A stretch of 64,000 nt of DNA from Mucilaginibacter sp. MD40 (GCF_002288635.1 NZ_NRSW01000001.1:2017671-2081670), one strand, 5' to 3'; shown: positions 17,922 to 26,667, counted from the stretch's first letter. Notes: generated by a model from the sequence alone, not told the origin. Numbers and translations are program-made.

Positions 17922-19958
17922 ATGAAAAGTGTTATTGCTTTGCTCGCCGGTATGGCCATCAGCATAAGTGCAGCCGCCCAAACCATAAATCCATGGGTAA
18001 TTAAAGCTGATAAGATAGATCCCAATAACTATTACGGTATTACCGTGGCCAATGGAATGATCGGCATTGTGTCATCGCCGGAGCCGTTCAAAGTAAAAAA
18101 TGTGGTGCTGGCAGGCGCTTATGACCTATACGGCCGTGGCAGGGTAAGCAACTTTTTGAACAGCTTTAATCTCCTCAATATGTACCTGGAGGTAGATGGC
18201 CGACGACTCGACGGTAAAATGGTAAGCAATTACCGCCAGGAACTGGATATGCAGCACGCCGCTATGACCACCACATTTGATTACGGCGATAAGGCAACCA
18301 TTAAATATACTTATTACTCACTACGCCATTTGCCGTTCACTGTGTTAACAGATGTGAGCATCACGGCAAAAAAAGCCATCAACATTACCGCCGCCAGCGT
18401 AATGGAAGCGCCTGATGCTTTAAAAGAAGTACAAAACTATTATAATGAGATAGACAGGCCGCATGTAACCATCAGTCTGCTAACATCTACCGCTAAATCA
18501 CCAACCGGCAAATTACAGCTGTGTGCATCAACATCGTTTTTATTTAATGAGGAGCATGGCAAAGAGCCGCGTGTTATCCACGAGATGTGGGATAATAACA
18601 TGCACCTAATGAAATTTAGTAAAGCCTTGAGTGCCGGGCAAACTTATAAGTACGGCGTTACCGGATCTTCCATCACATCAGCCCACCATGCCGACCCTTT
18701 AAATGAAGCCGAGCGCCTCACTATCTTCGCCAAGCTGGAAGGCAAGGACAGGCTTATCCAGTTCCATAACAAAGCCTGGGACGAGCTATGGAAAAGTGAT
18801 ATCCAGATAGAGGGCGACGCGCAGGCGCAGCAGGATGTGCATAGCATGTTGTACCACTTGTACTCCTTCTCGCGTGCAGGTACGGCATTGTCGCCGTCAC
18901 CAATGGGATTATCGGGCTTAGGCTATAACGGTCACGTTTTTTGGGACACCGATCTATGGATGTACCCCGCCATGCTGGTATTGCACCCCGAAATAGCCAA
19001 ATCAATGGTGGAGTACCGTTTTGAACGTTTGGAGAATGCTCGTAAAAATGCTTTTTCACATGGCTACAAAGGGGCAATGTTCCCCTGGGAGAGCGCGGAT
19101 AGCGGGGTAGAGGAAACACCGGTTTGGGCTTTGAGCGGTCCGTTTGAGCATCATATCAGCGCTGACGTAGGTAACGCCGCCTGGTTGTACTATTGCGTAA
19201 CGCAAGACAAGCAATGGCTGCGCGAAAAGGGCTGGCCGTTGTTATCCGCCACTGCAGATTTCTGGGCCAGCCGTGTAGAACGTAATGGGCCGGGCCATTA
19301 CGATATCAAGAACGTAGTAGCTGCCGATGAATGGGCAGAGAATATTGATAATAACGCGTTTACCAATGCCGCGGCAAAGGCCAACCTGATGAATGCTACT
19401 GCCGCTGCACAGGTTTTAGGCATACAGGCCGATACCGATTGGGTGAACGTAGCCAACAACATCCCGATCCTGAAAATGAGCAATGGCGTAACCCAGGAAC
19501 ACGCCCAATATAAAGGCGAAGGGATTAAACAGGCTGATGTGAACTTGCTGGCCTACCCGCTTAAAACCATTACTGATCCGGCACAGATCAGGAAAGACCT
19601 GGAATATTATGAAACCCGGGTGCCCAATGAAGGTACACCCGCCATGACGCAAGGTGTATTCGCGTTGCTTTATGCACGTTTGGGTAACGGAAAAAAGGCC
19701 TACCACTGGTTTAAGGATGCTTATGAGCCTAATCTCAACCCTCCGTTCCGTGTTATCGCGGAAACAAAAGGTGGTACTAACCCGTACTTCGCTACCGGCG
19801 CGGGTGGTATCATACAGGCCATGCTGATGGGTTTCGGTGGATTGGATATCACCCCAACAGGTATCACCCAGATCAGAAGCGCCTTGCCGCCAAACTGGAA
19901 ATCGCTTAAAATAACAGGTGTAGGGGTAGATAAGAAGACTTACACAGTGAAGCAATAG
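17922..19958 (+). CDS. GH65 family glycoside hydrolase, PGGHG-like alpha-glucosidase
   Basis: 678-residue exported enzyme (signal peptide 1-20, ending SAAAQ). The ATG at 17922 was preferred to a GTG at 17913 that overlaps the previous stop. The (alpha/alpha)6 catalytic core shows Asp342/Asp344 in WDTDLWMYP, FPWESADSG, Glu470 in AADEWAENIDNN, KQADVNLLAYP and Glu614 in VIAETKGG. This set follows the animal protein-glucosylgalactosylhydroxylysine glucosidase group more closely than the bacterial maltose or kojibiose phosphorylases, as judged from memory of those sequences. A signal peptide also fits a periplasmic hydrolase better than a phosphorylase. The likely product is glucose from an alpha-glucosyl disaccharide unit. 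It ends the locus, followed by a terminator. Confidence 0.88.
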   Translation: MKSVIALLAGMAISISAAAQTINPWVIKADKIDPNNYYGITVANGMIGIVSSPEPFKVKNVVLAGAYDLYGRGRVSNFLNSFNLLNMYLEVDGRRLDGKMVSNYRQELDMQHAAMTTTFDYGDKATIKYTYYSLRHLPFTVLTDVSITAKKAINITAASVMEAPDALKEVQNYYNEIDRPHVTISLLTSTAKSPTGKLQLCASTSFLFNEEHGKEPRVIHEMWDNNMHLMKFSKALSAGQTYKYGVTGSSITSAHHADPLNEAERLTIFAKLEGKDRLIQFHNKAWDELWKSDIQIEGDAQAQQDVHSMLYHLYSFSRAGTALSPSPMGLSGLGYNGHVFWDTDLWMYPAMLVLHPEIAKSMVEYRFERLENARKNAFSHGYKGAMFPWESADSGVEETPVWALSGPFEHHISADVGNAAWLYYCVTQDKQWLREKGWPLLSATADFWASRVERNGPGHYDIKNVVAADEWAENIDNNAFTNAAAKANLMNATAAAQVLGIQADTDWVNVANNIPILKMSNGVTQEHAQYKGEGIKQADVNLLAYPLKTITDPAQIRKDLEYYETRVPNEGTPAMTQGVFALLYARLGNGKKAYHWFKDAYEPNLNPPFRVIAETKGGTNPYFATGAGGIIQAMLMGFGGLDITPTGITQIRSALPPNWKSLKITGVGVDKKTYTVKQ

Positions 19959-19962
19959 CAGA

Positions 19963-19991
19963 AGAGGCGCGATAACTCGCGGCTCTTTTTT
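19963..19991 (+). terminator. terminator after GH65 gene
   Basis: Stem AGAGGCGCGA with TCGCGGCTCT (9 of 10 pairs), loop TAAC, then a T run. It closes the haloperoxidase-GH65 unit. Confidence 0.85.
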
Positions 19992-20028
19992 ATGCTCAAC
20001 AAATTTTATTTTCAACGGTTAAGCAAGC

Positions 20029-20322
20029 ATGAGTAAATCAGCTATCACAACAGGTCTTTCTATAATTGATATCGACCGTATCATAGAAATGGCATGGGAA
20101 GACCGGACGCCTTTTGACGCTATTGAAGCGCAATTTGGCCTAAGCGAGAAAAACGTGATAGACCTGATGAGGCGAAAAATGAAGTTAAGCAGCTTTAAAA
20201 TGTGGCGGGCAAGAGTGCAAGGCAGGCGTACCAAGCATTCAAAGTTACAAGTGGATGGTACCAACAGGTTTAAATGTAACCTGCAAAGGCAAATAACCCT
20301 GAACAGGATTAGCAAGCGTTAA
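20029..20322 (+). CDS. DUF2805 / TIGR03643 family small basic protein
   Basis: 97-residue protein with the family pattern DIDRIIEMAWEDRTPFDAIEAQFGLSEKNVIDLMRRKMKLSSFKMWRARVQGR. The spacing of helices looks like a small helix-turn-helix, and the C-terminal part is strongly basic (GRRTKHSKLQ). The family is widespread in Bacteroidota and cyanobacteria and has no proven function that I know of; nucleic acid binding is a guess from charge. An antisense open frame of similar length is a shadow. It stands alone between the GH65 gene and an M28 peptidase gene. Confidence 0.85.
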   Translation: MSKSAITTGLSIIDIDRIIEMAWEDRTPFDAIEAQFGLSEKNVIDLMRRKMKLSSFKMWRARVQGRRTKHSKLQVDGTNRFKCNLQRQITLNRISKR

Positions 20323-20379
20323 CATGTAAATTAATTGTTGATGCTTCTGTTTCAGCAATAGTATTTTTAATTTGCTGTC

Positions 20380-21726
20380 ATGAAATATATCTGCTTTTTC
20401 ATAGCCTCTTTTTTTGCCATTTCTGCATCTGCACAAACCACCGTAAAGCAGGATGCTAATATTGCCAATATGGTGAACGAGGTTTCAGCAAAGAATATAG
20501 AGACCATTGTTCGTAAACTGGTAAGTTTTAAAACGCGCCATACCCTAAGTGATACCACCAGTAAAACAGAGGGTATTGGTGCCGCCCGCAACTGGATCAA
20601 AGCCGAATACGAGCGTTACGCTAAAGCATCTGGCGGCCGCATAACGGTGATGTTTGATGAGTTTATACAGCCTGTTGGCAGCCGCATTGATAAGCCTACA
20701 CCTATGAAAAACGTTTTGGCTATTTTAAAAGGGACTGACACAGCCGATAAACGAGTATACATCGTTTCGGGGCATTACGATTCAAGAGCTACCGATGTAA
20801 TGGATGCAAAATCATTTGCGCCGGGTGCGGTGGACGATGCATCGGGCACGGCGGTTTCTATGGAGTTGGCCAGGGTAATGGCTAAGCAAAAATTTCCGGC
20901 TACCATTATTTTTATGGCCGTGGTGGGCGAGGAGCAGGGCTTGTATGGCTCGGCCAATGTGGCTAAACGCGCCAAAGCTGAGGGCTGGCAAATAGATGCT
21001 ATGCTGAACAACGACATTGTAGGCAATACCTACGGTATGGAAACAGGCCTGAGGGATAACCGCAGCGTTCGTGTTTTTAGCGAGGGGGTACCTGCCGCAG
21101 AAACGGAAAAGGAAGCCACGGTACGCAATTCGGTTGGTGGCGAAAATGATAGCCCCTCGCGGGAGTTGGCGCGTTATATAAAAGAAGTGGCAGAGCGTTA
21201 CGTGGAGCAATTGGATGTAAAGCTTATCTACCGCCGCGACCGGTACCTGCGTGGCGGCGATCACACGCCGTTCTCGCAGCAAGGCTATACAGCGGTACGT
21301 ATCACAGAGATGAATGAGGATTTTAACCGCCAGCACCAGGATGTCCGCAAGGAAAAAGGTGTTGATTATGGCGACCTGCCCGATTTTGCCGATTATGATT
21401 ACACGCAGAAAGTAGCAGGGATGAATCTATCTGTATTAGCTAACCTTGCACTTGCCCCCTGTAGGCCGCAAAATGTGGGCATTGTTACCAGCGGCTTAAC
21501 CAACAAAACGCAATTGAAATGGGAAGTGCCTAAAGGTAGCAAAGCACCCGCAGGTTACTACGTCTTAATGCGTGAAACCACCAGCCCGTATTGGGAGAAA
21601 AAGATCTTTGTAAGCGGTACATCTGCTGAGATAGGCTACTCAAAAGATAACTACCTGTTTGCCGTACAGTCTGTTGATGCAGATGGGCACGAGAGTATTC
21701 CCGTGTTTCCCAAGCCGGTGAGGTAA
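20380..21726 (+). CDS. M28 family zinc aminopeptidase, exported
   Basis: 448-residue periplasmic or secreted metallopeptidase; signal peptide 1-19 (ISASAQ). The two-zinc site is complete: His132 (SGHYDS), Asp152 (GAVDDASGTA), the Glu184-Glu185 pair (VGEEQGLYGS), Asp212 (NNDIVGN) and His295 (RGGDHTPFS). A short beta-sandwich, fibronectin-like C-terminal part follows from about residue 365 (NVGIVTSGLTNKTQLKWEVP). It releases N-terminal residues from peptides. It converges with the EEP gene, only 4 nt between the two stops. No operon partner is evident. Confidence 0.93.
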   Translation: MKYICFFIASFFAISASAQTTVKQDANIANMVNEVSAKNIETIVRKLVSFKTRHTLSDTTSKTEGIGAARNWIKAEYERYAKASGGRITVMFDEFIQPVGSRIDKPTPMKNVLAILKGTDTADKRVYIVSGHYDSRATDVMDAKSFAPGAVDDASGTAVSMELARVMAKQKFPATIIFMAVVGEEQGLYGSANVAKRAKAEGWQIDAMLNNDIVGNTYGMETGLRDNRSVRVFSEGVPAAETEKEATVRNSVGGENDSPSRELARYIKEVAERYVEQLDVKLIYRRDRYLRGGDHTPFSQQGYTAVRITEMNEDFNRQHQDVRKEKGVDYGDLPDFADYDYTQKVAGMNLSVLANLALAPCRPQNVGIVTSGLTNKTQLKWEVPKGSKAPAGYYVLMRETTSPYWEKKIFVSGTSAEIGYSKDNYLFAVQSVDADGHESIPVFPKPVR

Positions 21727-21730
21727 GGTT

Positions 21731-22777
21731 TTAGATCTTCTCCTTCTTCTCCTGTGCTTCCTCCTTATCATCACTGTCCGCCATTAGCGGCTGCTGCTGT
21801 GCATATGCATGTTCATCCAGTTGTATTTGCAGGAAGATGGGAAAATGGTCAGAATTGTAGTTGTTTAACCGTTTAAGCTTTTGTAGCTTAAAATGCCGAG
21901 AGATAAAAGCATGATCTAAGGGAAAGCGCAAAAAGAAATAATGCGCGTTAAATGAATTGAAGAACCCACGGCCCCGCCGCGGATCAACTAGCCCGCTCAT
22001 CTTCAGGAAGAGGTCGGTAGTGTGGCTCCAGGCCACATCGTTAAGGTCGCCGGCTACAATAACAGGTAGCTCACTTGCTTTGGCAAGGTCGGCCACTAAA
22101 AGCAACTCTTTATCCCTCTCGGTTGATCTTAAGTTTTCACCCGGTGCTGGCGGCGTAGGGTGCACTGCGTAAAATTGCGCCAATTGGCCATTGCGTAGTT
22201 TTATCTTTGTGTGTATAGAGGGAATATCTTGCTCTACCAGGTAGTGAACTGCTGTATCAACCAGCTCCAGTTTTGAGTAAAATAGTAAGCCGTACATGTT
22301 TTCCAACGGCACCTTCTTAGCGAAGGGGTATTTTTCTGATAAGCTTTTTGTTTCCGCATCCCACCTGTTATTAGCTTCTAATAAAATCACCACATCAGGG
22401 TCGGCTTTAGCTATCTCGTTTAAACAGCCTTGCGTATTGTGATTGGTTTGTAATACATTGGCTATCATCAAACTCAGGCTTTTTTCGTTGTCTTTTACCG
22501 TTGCTTTTAGCACCTGTTTTTTACCAAGAGGGGTAAAGGGCAGTATGAGCCATAAAAGATAAATGATATTGATGCTTAATAGTAATACTTGCAGATATTT
22601 TGAAGTAGCATTGCCACTATAAAATGTAAGCAGTAAAACCACCGCCAGCCCATTCAGAAACAGTTTCTGCAGGCGCGGATAATCAAATACCCTGAATATC
22701 CAAAAATCATGGCGGATAAGCGGCAGCAAGGTGAAAGTGAGTAATAAACAGGTAAATAAGCCGAGGGCAATATCCAT
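21731..22777 (-). CDS. membrane-anchored endonuclease/exonuclease/phosphatase (EEP) fold protein
   Basis: 348 residues. Three hydrophobic segments occupy about the first 85 residues; the EEP catalytic domain then begins at SLMIANVLQTNHN. Conserved features are DVVILLEANNRWD, VIVAGDLNDVAWS and NSDHFPIFLQI, the Asn/Asp and final Asp-His residues of the DNase I-like phosphodiesterase fold. The C-terminus is glutamine- and charge-rich (QQQPLMADSDDKEEAQEKKEK). The fold also covers phospholipase and inositol-phosphatase relatives, so the substrate is open. The catalytic domain is probably on the outer side of the inner membrane. Confidence 0.85.
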   Translation of the reverse strand: MDIALGLFTCLLLTFTLLPLIRHDFWIFRVFDYPRLQKLFLNGLAVVLLLTFYSGNATSKYLQVLLLSINIIYLLWLILPFTPLGKKQVLKATVKDNEKSLSLMIANVLQTNHNTQGCLNEIAKADPDVVILLEANNRWDAETKSLSEKYPFAKKVPLENMYGLLFYSKLELVDTAVHYLVEQDIPSIHTKIKLRNGQLAQFYAVHPTPPAPGENLRSTERDKELLLVADLAKASELPVIVAGDLNDVAWSHTTDLFLKMSGLVDPRRGRGFFNSFNAHYFFLRFPLDHAFISRHFKLQKLKRLNNYNSDHFPIFLQIQLDEHAYAQQQPLMADSDDKEEAQEKKEKI

Positions 22778-22837
22778 ATGTCCGGTGTAACGTTAGGCTA
22801 TATGATAGCAATTGCCGGCCAAAAATGTTTTAACCAA

Positions 22838-23950
22838 CTACACCCTTGTTAATTTTACCGGCGCAGTGTGGTTGGCGTTCCATTGGCAAACGTATACGCT
22901 TTTATCCTCATCAATACATACATCATGGCCATGCATAAAGGTGGCGTTTTTGGCCTGTAAGGTTTGCTGCAGCGCGCCATTTTTGTAAACAGGAGCCATA
23001 CCGCCGGGATTAGAGATTACCTTGTTATCCTTATCCAAAATGGTAACAAAGCCCGATCCGTCAAACTGCTTGCCCTCCGCGTTTTTAGACCAGCACACAC
23101 CCGCGTAAATATTGTCATCGTTAATTACGGCGCGGCAAACATACATCCCGGGCAGGTCTATCCGTTTAATGAACTTGCCATCCATGCTAAACATTTTAAA
23201 GCAATTCTCCTCGCGGGAGGTGCATATCAATGTTGGGTTATTTTTATCGCGGGTGTCAACGGTTATACCGTGTGCATTGCGCAGGTTATGGTCGGGGTTA
23301 GCGTTATGGTGCCCACCAAAATGGCGTATGTATTGCCCTTTGGCGTTGTATTGGATAATGTAATCAGAACCATAACCATCTGCCACGTAAATATCTCCGT
23401 TAGGTGCGACGGCTGTTTCGGTAGGTTTAAATGGCTCATCATCTTTATAGATGCCAATGGTACGGGGATGGCCTATGGCAAATATCAGCCTGCCGTCCGT
23501 GGTAGTTTTTAGTACCTGGCCGGCTTGCCCGTAGGTGCCGCCAGTGCGGTCTAAGGCCCAGCCGCAATCAGTTAGCAAAAGGAAATCTTCACCGCCTTCT
23601 TTGCTAATGGTTAAGCCATGCCCGCCCGGTAGCGAGGTGCCCCAGTAATCCAATAACTTGCCCGATTTATCAAAGATAAGCACGTTGTTGTGCGTATGAT
23701 CGCCCAGCATAATCAGGCGGCCTTTGCTATCCTGTACCATCTCGTGGCAATTGGCAAGCGGCGTATTGTTTACGCTTATTTTAGCCCAGCCTTTGTCAAC
23801 CTTATAGGTAAAGCCGTTATGGCCGATGATCTGCTCATCAGCAGGTTTTTCTTTATGCAATATGGTAAAACCTTTAGCGGTTGATGCGGTAGTGGCTGCA
23901 GCAGTTGCAATAGCGGCCGACTTTAAGAAGCCTCTGCGGGAATGGTTCAT
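22838..23950 (-). CDS. Tat-exported NHL-type beta-propeller protein
   Basis: 370-residue protein with a twin-arginine signal (SRRGFLKSAA), so it is exported folded. The start was placed at the ATG whose codon is 23948-23950, directly before the Tat motif, rather than at 24028. Six-bladed propeller repeats are visible (GLTISKEGG, VAPNGDIYVADGYGSDYIIQYN, NAHGITVDTRD, HGHDVCIDEDKSVYVCQWN). His residues recur at blade tips (GGHGLT, NAHGIT, MHGHDV), as in peptidylglycine alpha-amidating lyase relatives. A lyase or simply a binding propeller is possible; function not assigned. It follows the PAP2-type gene by 78 nt on the same strand. Confidence 0.82.
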   Translation of the reverse strand: MNHSRRGFLKSAAIATAAATTASTAKGFTILHKEKPADEQIIGHNGFTYKVDKGWAKISVNNTPLANCHEMVQDSKGRLIMLGDHTHNNVLIFDKSGKLLDYWGTSLPGGHGLTISKEGGEDFLLLTDCGWALDRTGGTYGQAGQVLKTTTDGRLIFAIGHPRTIGIYKDDEPFKPTETAVAPNGDIYVADGYGSDYIIQYNAKGQYIRHFGGHHNANPDHNLRNAHGITVDTRDKNNPTLICTSREENCFKMFSMDGKFIKRIDLPGMYVCRAVINDDNIYAGVCWSKNAEGKQFDGSGFVTILDKDNKVISNPGGMAPVYKNGALQQTLQAKNATFMHGHDVCIDEDKSVYVCQWNANHTAPVKLTRV

Positions 23951-24028
23951 AAAACAGGTAAAATTGGTATCAACCAAAAATACGTGTATTGGCTGTTTAT
24001 GCAAGTTAAACCGTAAATAATTGGGCAA

Positions 24029-24691
24029 TTAGTATTCGCTGGCTTTGAGCTGATCAAGTTTCAGGAAGTGGCGCACCAGCCTGAATATCAGGTAAACAAG
24101 GATAGGAGCAGCTACCACATCAATAGTATAATGGATATGCTGTACCAGTAAAAGAAACATTACAACGGCCGCGGCTATTATACCCAGTACTTTATCGGTT
24201 CTTTTCTCCAGGCAAAGTACAATAAGCACCAGGGTTGAGGTGTGGCCCGAAAAGAACAGGTCGCGGGTAATAATGGTATTGCCGTAAAATACACCGGTAA
24301 GCGGGTCGATCAAATGAATGAGGCCCTTAGGAGGGTCCAATGGGAACGACAGGATGGTAACCATGCGGGCGATATTGACAAATATCAGCGTCCAAACATA
24401 ATTAATGTAAATAATGGGATTGTACAAAGCTCTTAATAAAATAAGCAGGCCCATGCCCCATATCAGCATGAAAATGTAAACGGAAACATCATGCGCAGGC
24501 AGGTGCCCCAACACCCAATCGTTTAGTACAACTCCTTTTCTGCTTTGTATGTAGCTGAAAAAGAAAGGCATCCCCAGCAGCATTATGGCGATAATAAACG
24601 AACCGATAAGCAGCTTGTCGCGCTTTTTGGGCGATTGCAGTGCCGCCACCCATATTTCTTTTACCGATTTTTTGCTGTTACCGTTCACCAC
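24029..24691 (-). CDS. PAP2 superfamily membrane protein (sphingomyelin-synthase-like)
   Basis: 220-residue integral membrane protein with about six hydrophobic segments. The catalytic motif set of the PAP2_C/sphingomyelin-synthase-like branch is present: DLFFSGHTSTL, with its His, and QHIHYTIDVVAAP, with the second His and Asp. These residues form the covalent phospho-histidine triad in lipid phosphotransferases and phosphatases. It may exchange head groups on phospholipids or sphingolipids, the latter being common in Sphingobacteriaceae; that is inference. It precedes the Tat propeller gene on the same strand. Confidence 0.85.
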   Translation of the reverse strand: MVNGNSKKSVKEIWVAALQSPKKRDKLLIGSFIIAIMLLGMPFFFSYIQSRKGVVLNDWVLGHLPAHDVSVYIFMLIWGMGLLILLRALYNPIIYINYVWTLIFVNIARMVTILSFPLDPPKGLIHLIDPLTGVFYGNTIITRDLFFSGHTSTLVLIVLCLEKRTDKVLGIIAAAVVMFLLLVQHIHYTIDVVAAPILVYLIFRLVRHFLKLDQLKASEY

Positions 24692-24879
24692 TTAAATTAA
24701 AGGAGCGCAAAGTTAAAAAAAGGCATAATATTAAGTAACAGTTACCTCAACATAAATATCGTTTTAAATACCGGCGAATTGGTTTAAGTATAATAACATA
24801 ATTTACTATGCCGGGCAACCATAGCGGCATTAACAACCGCAATGTATTACAGAATACAAACTCATTAAAAGCATTTGAT

Positions 24880-25272
24880 ATGAAAAAGTACATCTTAGGT
24901 ATTACATTGGGCCTTGCCGTAGTGGTTACAGGCATTACAGCTTGTTCAAAATCAAGCAGCAGCACGCCCCAGCCAAGCAACCCAACTACGCCCACCAACC
25001 CAACAACGCCAACTAACGGCAATGCCTCAGTAAGCATCAAAGGTTTCGCGTTTTCCCCGGCATCAGTAAATATAAAGGTGGGCAACAACGTTACCTGGAC
25101 CAACGAAGATACTGCACCGCATACCGCTACTGATAATGGTACCGAGTTTGACAGCGGCAGCCTGGCTACGTCGGCAACTTTTACCCATACTTTTACCAAA
25201 GCCGGCACTTACACTTATATATGCAAGATACACTCAAGTATGGCGGCTGCTACCGTTGTGGTAAGCAATTAA
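24880..25272 (+). CDS. amicyanin/plastocyanin-like cupredoxin lipoprotein
   Basis: 130-residue lipoprotein; the ATG at 24880 begins a lipoprotein signal peptide (lipidated Cys22, GITACSK), unlike the upstream in-frame ATG at 24808. A Ser/Pro/Thr-rich linker with a PTNPTTPT repeat follows, then one cupredoxin domain (VSIKGFAFSPASVNIKVGNNVTWTNED). The type I copper ligands are all present: His81, Cys115, His118 and Met121, with C-x2-H-x2-M spacing as in amicyanin. It likely carries single electrons at the membrane surface. No redox partner is visible next door. Confidence 0.92.
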   Translation: MKKYILGITLGLAVVVTGITACSKSSSSTPQPSNPTTPTNPTTPTNGNASVSIKGFAFSPASVNIKVGNNVTWTNEDTAPHTATDNGTEFDSGSLATSATFTHTFTKAGTYTYICKIHSSMAAATVVVSN

Positions 25273-25298
25273 CATAGAAGTTAACCATTGTTGTTATG

Positions 25299-25321
25299 GC
25301 CCTGCTTTGCGGGGCTTTTTT
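25299..25321 (+). terminator. terminator after cupredoxin gene
   Basis: GCCC/GGGC stem extended by TGC/GCG, then TTTTTT. Confidence 0.8.
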
Positions 25322-25396
25322 GTTAATTATAAGATAATATTTTACTGAAACAACTTTGAGTTGTTAAAACAGTAAACCAATGATGGGAACAAAGCG

Positions 25397-25404
25397 TATT
25401 TTTG
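25397..25404 (+). promoter_or_regulatory. candidate -7 element (TATTTTTG) of the histidine kinase gene
   Basis: Exact match to the Bacteroidota -7 consensus TAnnTTTG, 46 nt before the ATG. A -33 TTTG at the right spacing was not found, so support is partial. Confidence 0.4.
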
Positions 25405-25449
25405 CTATTATAGTAAGCCGAAAAACAGGCGTCTTTATAATCTCTAAAA

Positions 25450-26652
25450 ATGCAACAACAGCCAATTCCTAATAATGAAATGGGGCGGATCATAGAACTC
25501 TCAGACTATGACCTTGATTACAGCAGCTTTCAGGATGCTTTTAAAGATCTTGCCAAGCTGGCGGCTAAAGTAGCCGGTACATCCATATCGCTGGTTAACT
25601 TAATTGACTCGTTTACCCAGTGGAGCATTACCAACCATGGTATTGATCTGCAACAGATGCCGCGCGAAGACTCTGTGTGCCAGTACACCATTGTTGGTGA
25701 TATGCCCTTTGAGATAAAGGACCTCACCGCGGATGAGCGATTTAAAGACAAATTTTACGTAACGGGCGGGCCAAAAGCCAAATACTACCTGGGCGTTCCG
25801 CTTAGGACGGATGACGGCCATAACATTGGCGCTTTATGTGTGCTTGATGATAGCACCAAGACCCTGCCACCCGAAAAAGTAGAGTTGCTAAAGATCATTG
25901 CCGACGAGATCGTAAACCGTTTAAAAGCTTATAAAGTAATTAACGGGCTAAAAAATAAACTGCACGAGGCTGATGAATCACGTAAAAAGGTTGCACATGA
26001 CATACGCGGCCCGCTTGGTGGTATTATTGGGCTGGCACAGGTTATTAGCGAGCAGGGGCACGAGAACGAGATTGAGGAAGTGCTGGAGTTTATTAACCTG
26101 ATACAACGCAGTGGACGCTCATTGCTCGACCTGGCCGACGAGATACTGTCAACCGAGTTACCGAAGCGCGAGCTTAGAAATGATGAATTTACATTAGATG
26201 TACTTAAGGAAAAGCTGGAACATTTATACATGCCTCAGGCGCGCAATAAAAATATAGGCTTTGTGGTAAATACGTCTGTGAGTTCGGCCGGTATACCATT
26301 TTCAAAGAATAAGCTTTTGCAGATCATTGGCAACCTGGTATCAAACGCTATGAAGTTTACCCCCGAAGGCGGAAAGGTTAGTGTTGACCTGAGCTTGAAA
26401 ATTGAGGGGCAAAGCAACGCGCTGCAGATTAACGTGGCGGATACAGGTGAGGGACTTACCGAGCAAGTTATTGAAAATATACTGGGCGGAAAAGCGGAAT
26501 CAACTAATGGCACCGGCGGCGAACAGGGGTATGGCTTTGGCCTGGCGCTGGTGAAGCACCTGGTTGAAAGCTTAAAAGGTACCATGCGTATCTATTCACA
26601 GCCTGGCAAAGGCGCCAATTTTGAGATCGTACTGCCCCAGGTTATTAAGTAA
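25450..26652 (+). CDS. GAF-domain sensor histidine kinase
   Basis: 400-residue soluble kinase. The N-terminal GAF domain (about 25-165) is of the type with SVCQYTIVGDMPFEIKDLTADERF and YYLGVPLRTDDGHNIGALCVLD. A HisKA dimerisation helix follows with phospho-acceptor His183 (VAHDIRGPLGG), then the HATPase domain with the N box (IIGNLVSNAMKFTPEGG), the G1 box DTGEGL and the G2 box GYGFGLALVKHLVE. There is no transmembrane segment, so it senses a cytoplasmic signal. No response regulator lies beside it, so the partner is elsewhere. No heme or chromophore cysteine was identified. Confidence 0.92.
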   Translation: MQQQPIPNNEMGRIIELSDYDLDYSSFQDAFKDLAKLAAKVAGTSISLVNLIDSFTQWSITNHGIDLQQMPREDSVCQYTIVGDMPFEIKDLTADERFKDKFYVTGGPKAKYYLGVPLRTDDGHNIGALCVLDDSTKTLPPEKVELLKIIADEIVNRLKAYKVINGLKNKLHEADESRKKVAHDIRGPLGGIIGLAQVISEQGHENEIEEVLEFINLIQRSGRSLLDLADEILSTELPKRELRNDEFTLDVLKEKLEHLYMPQARNKNIGFVVNTSVSSAGIPFSKNKLLQIIGNLVSNAMKFTPEGGKVSVDLSLKIEGQSNALQINVADTGEGLTEQVIENILGGKAESTNGTGGEQGYGFGLALVKHLVESLKGTMRIYSQPGKGANFEIVLPQVIK

Positions 26653-26667
26653 CACTGCTGATACACA

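Noticed and set aside
20019..20315. Minus-strand open frame antisense to the DUF2805 gene
   Set aside because: The plus-strand frame matches a known family; this one does not.
22804..22823. Sigma-54-like TTTGGCCGGCAATTGCT on the minus strand upstream of the EEP gene
   Set aside because: GG to GC spacing is 9 nt, not 10, and sigma-54 promoters do not tolerate this.
23951..24028. N-terminal extension of the Tat propeller protein
   Set aside because: The Tat motif would be 28 residues from the N-terminus; ATG at 23950 puts it right at the start.
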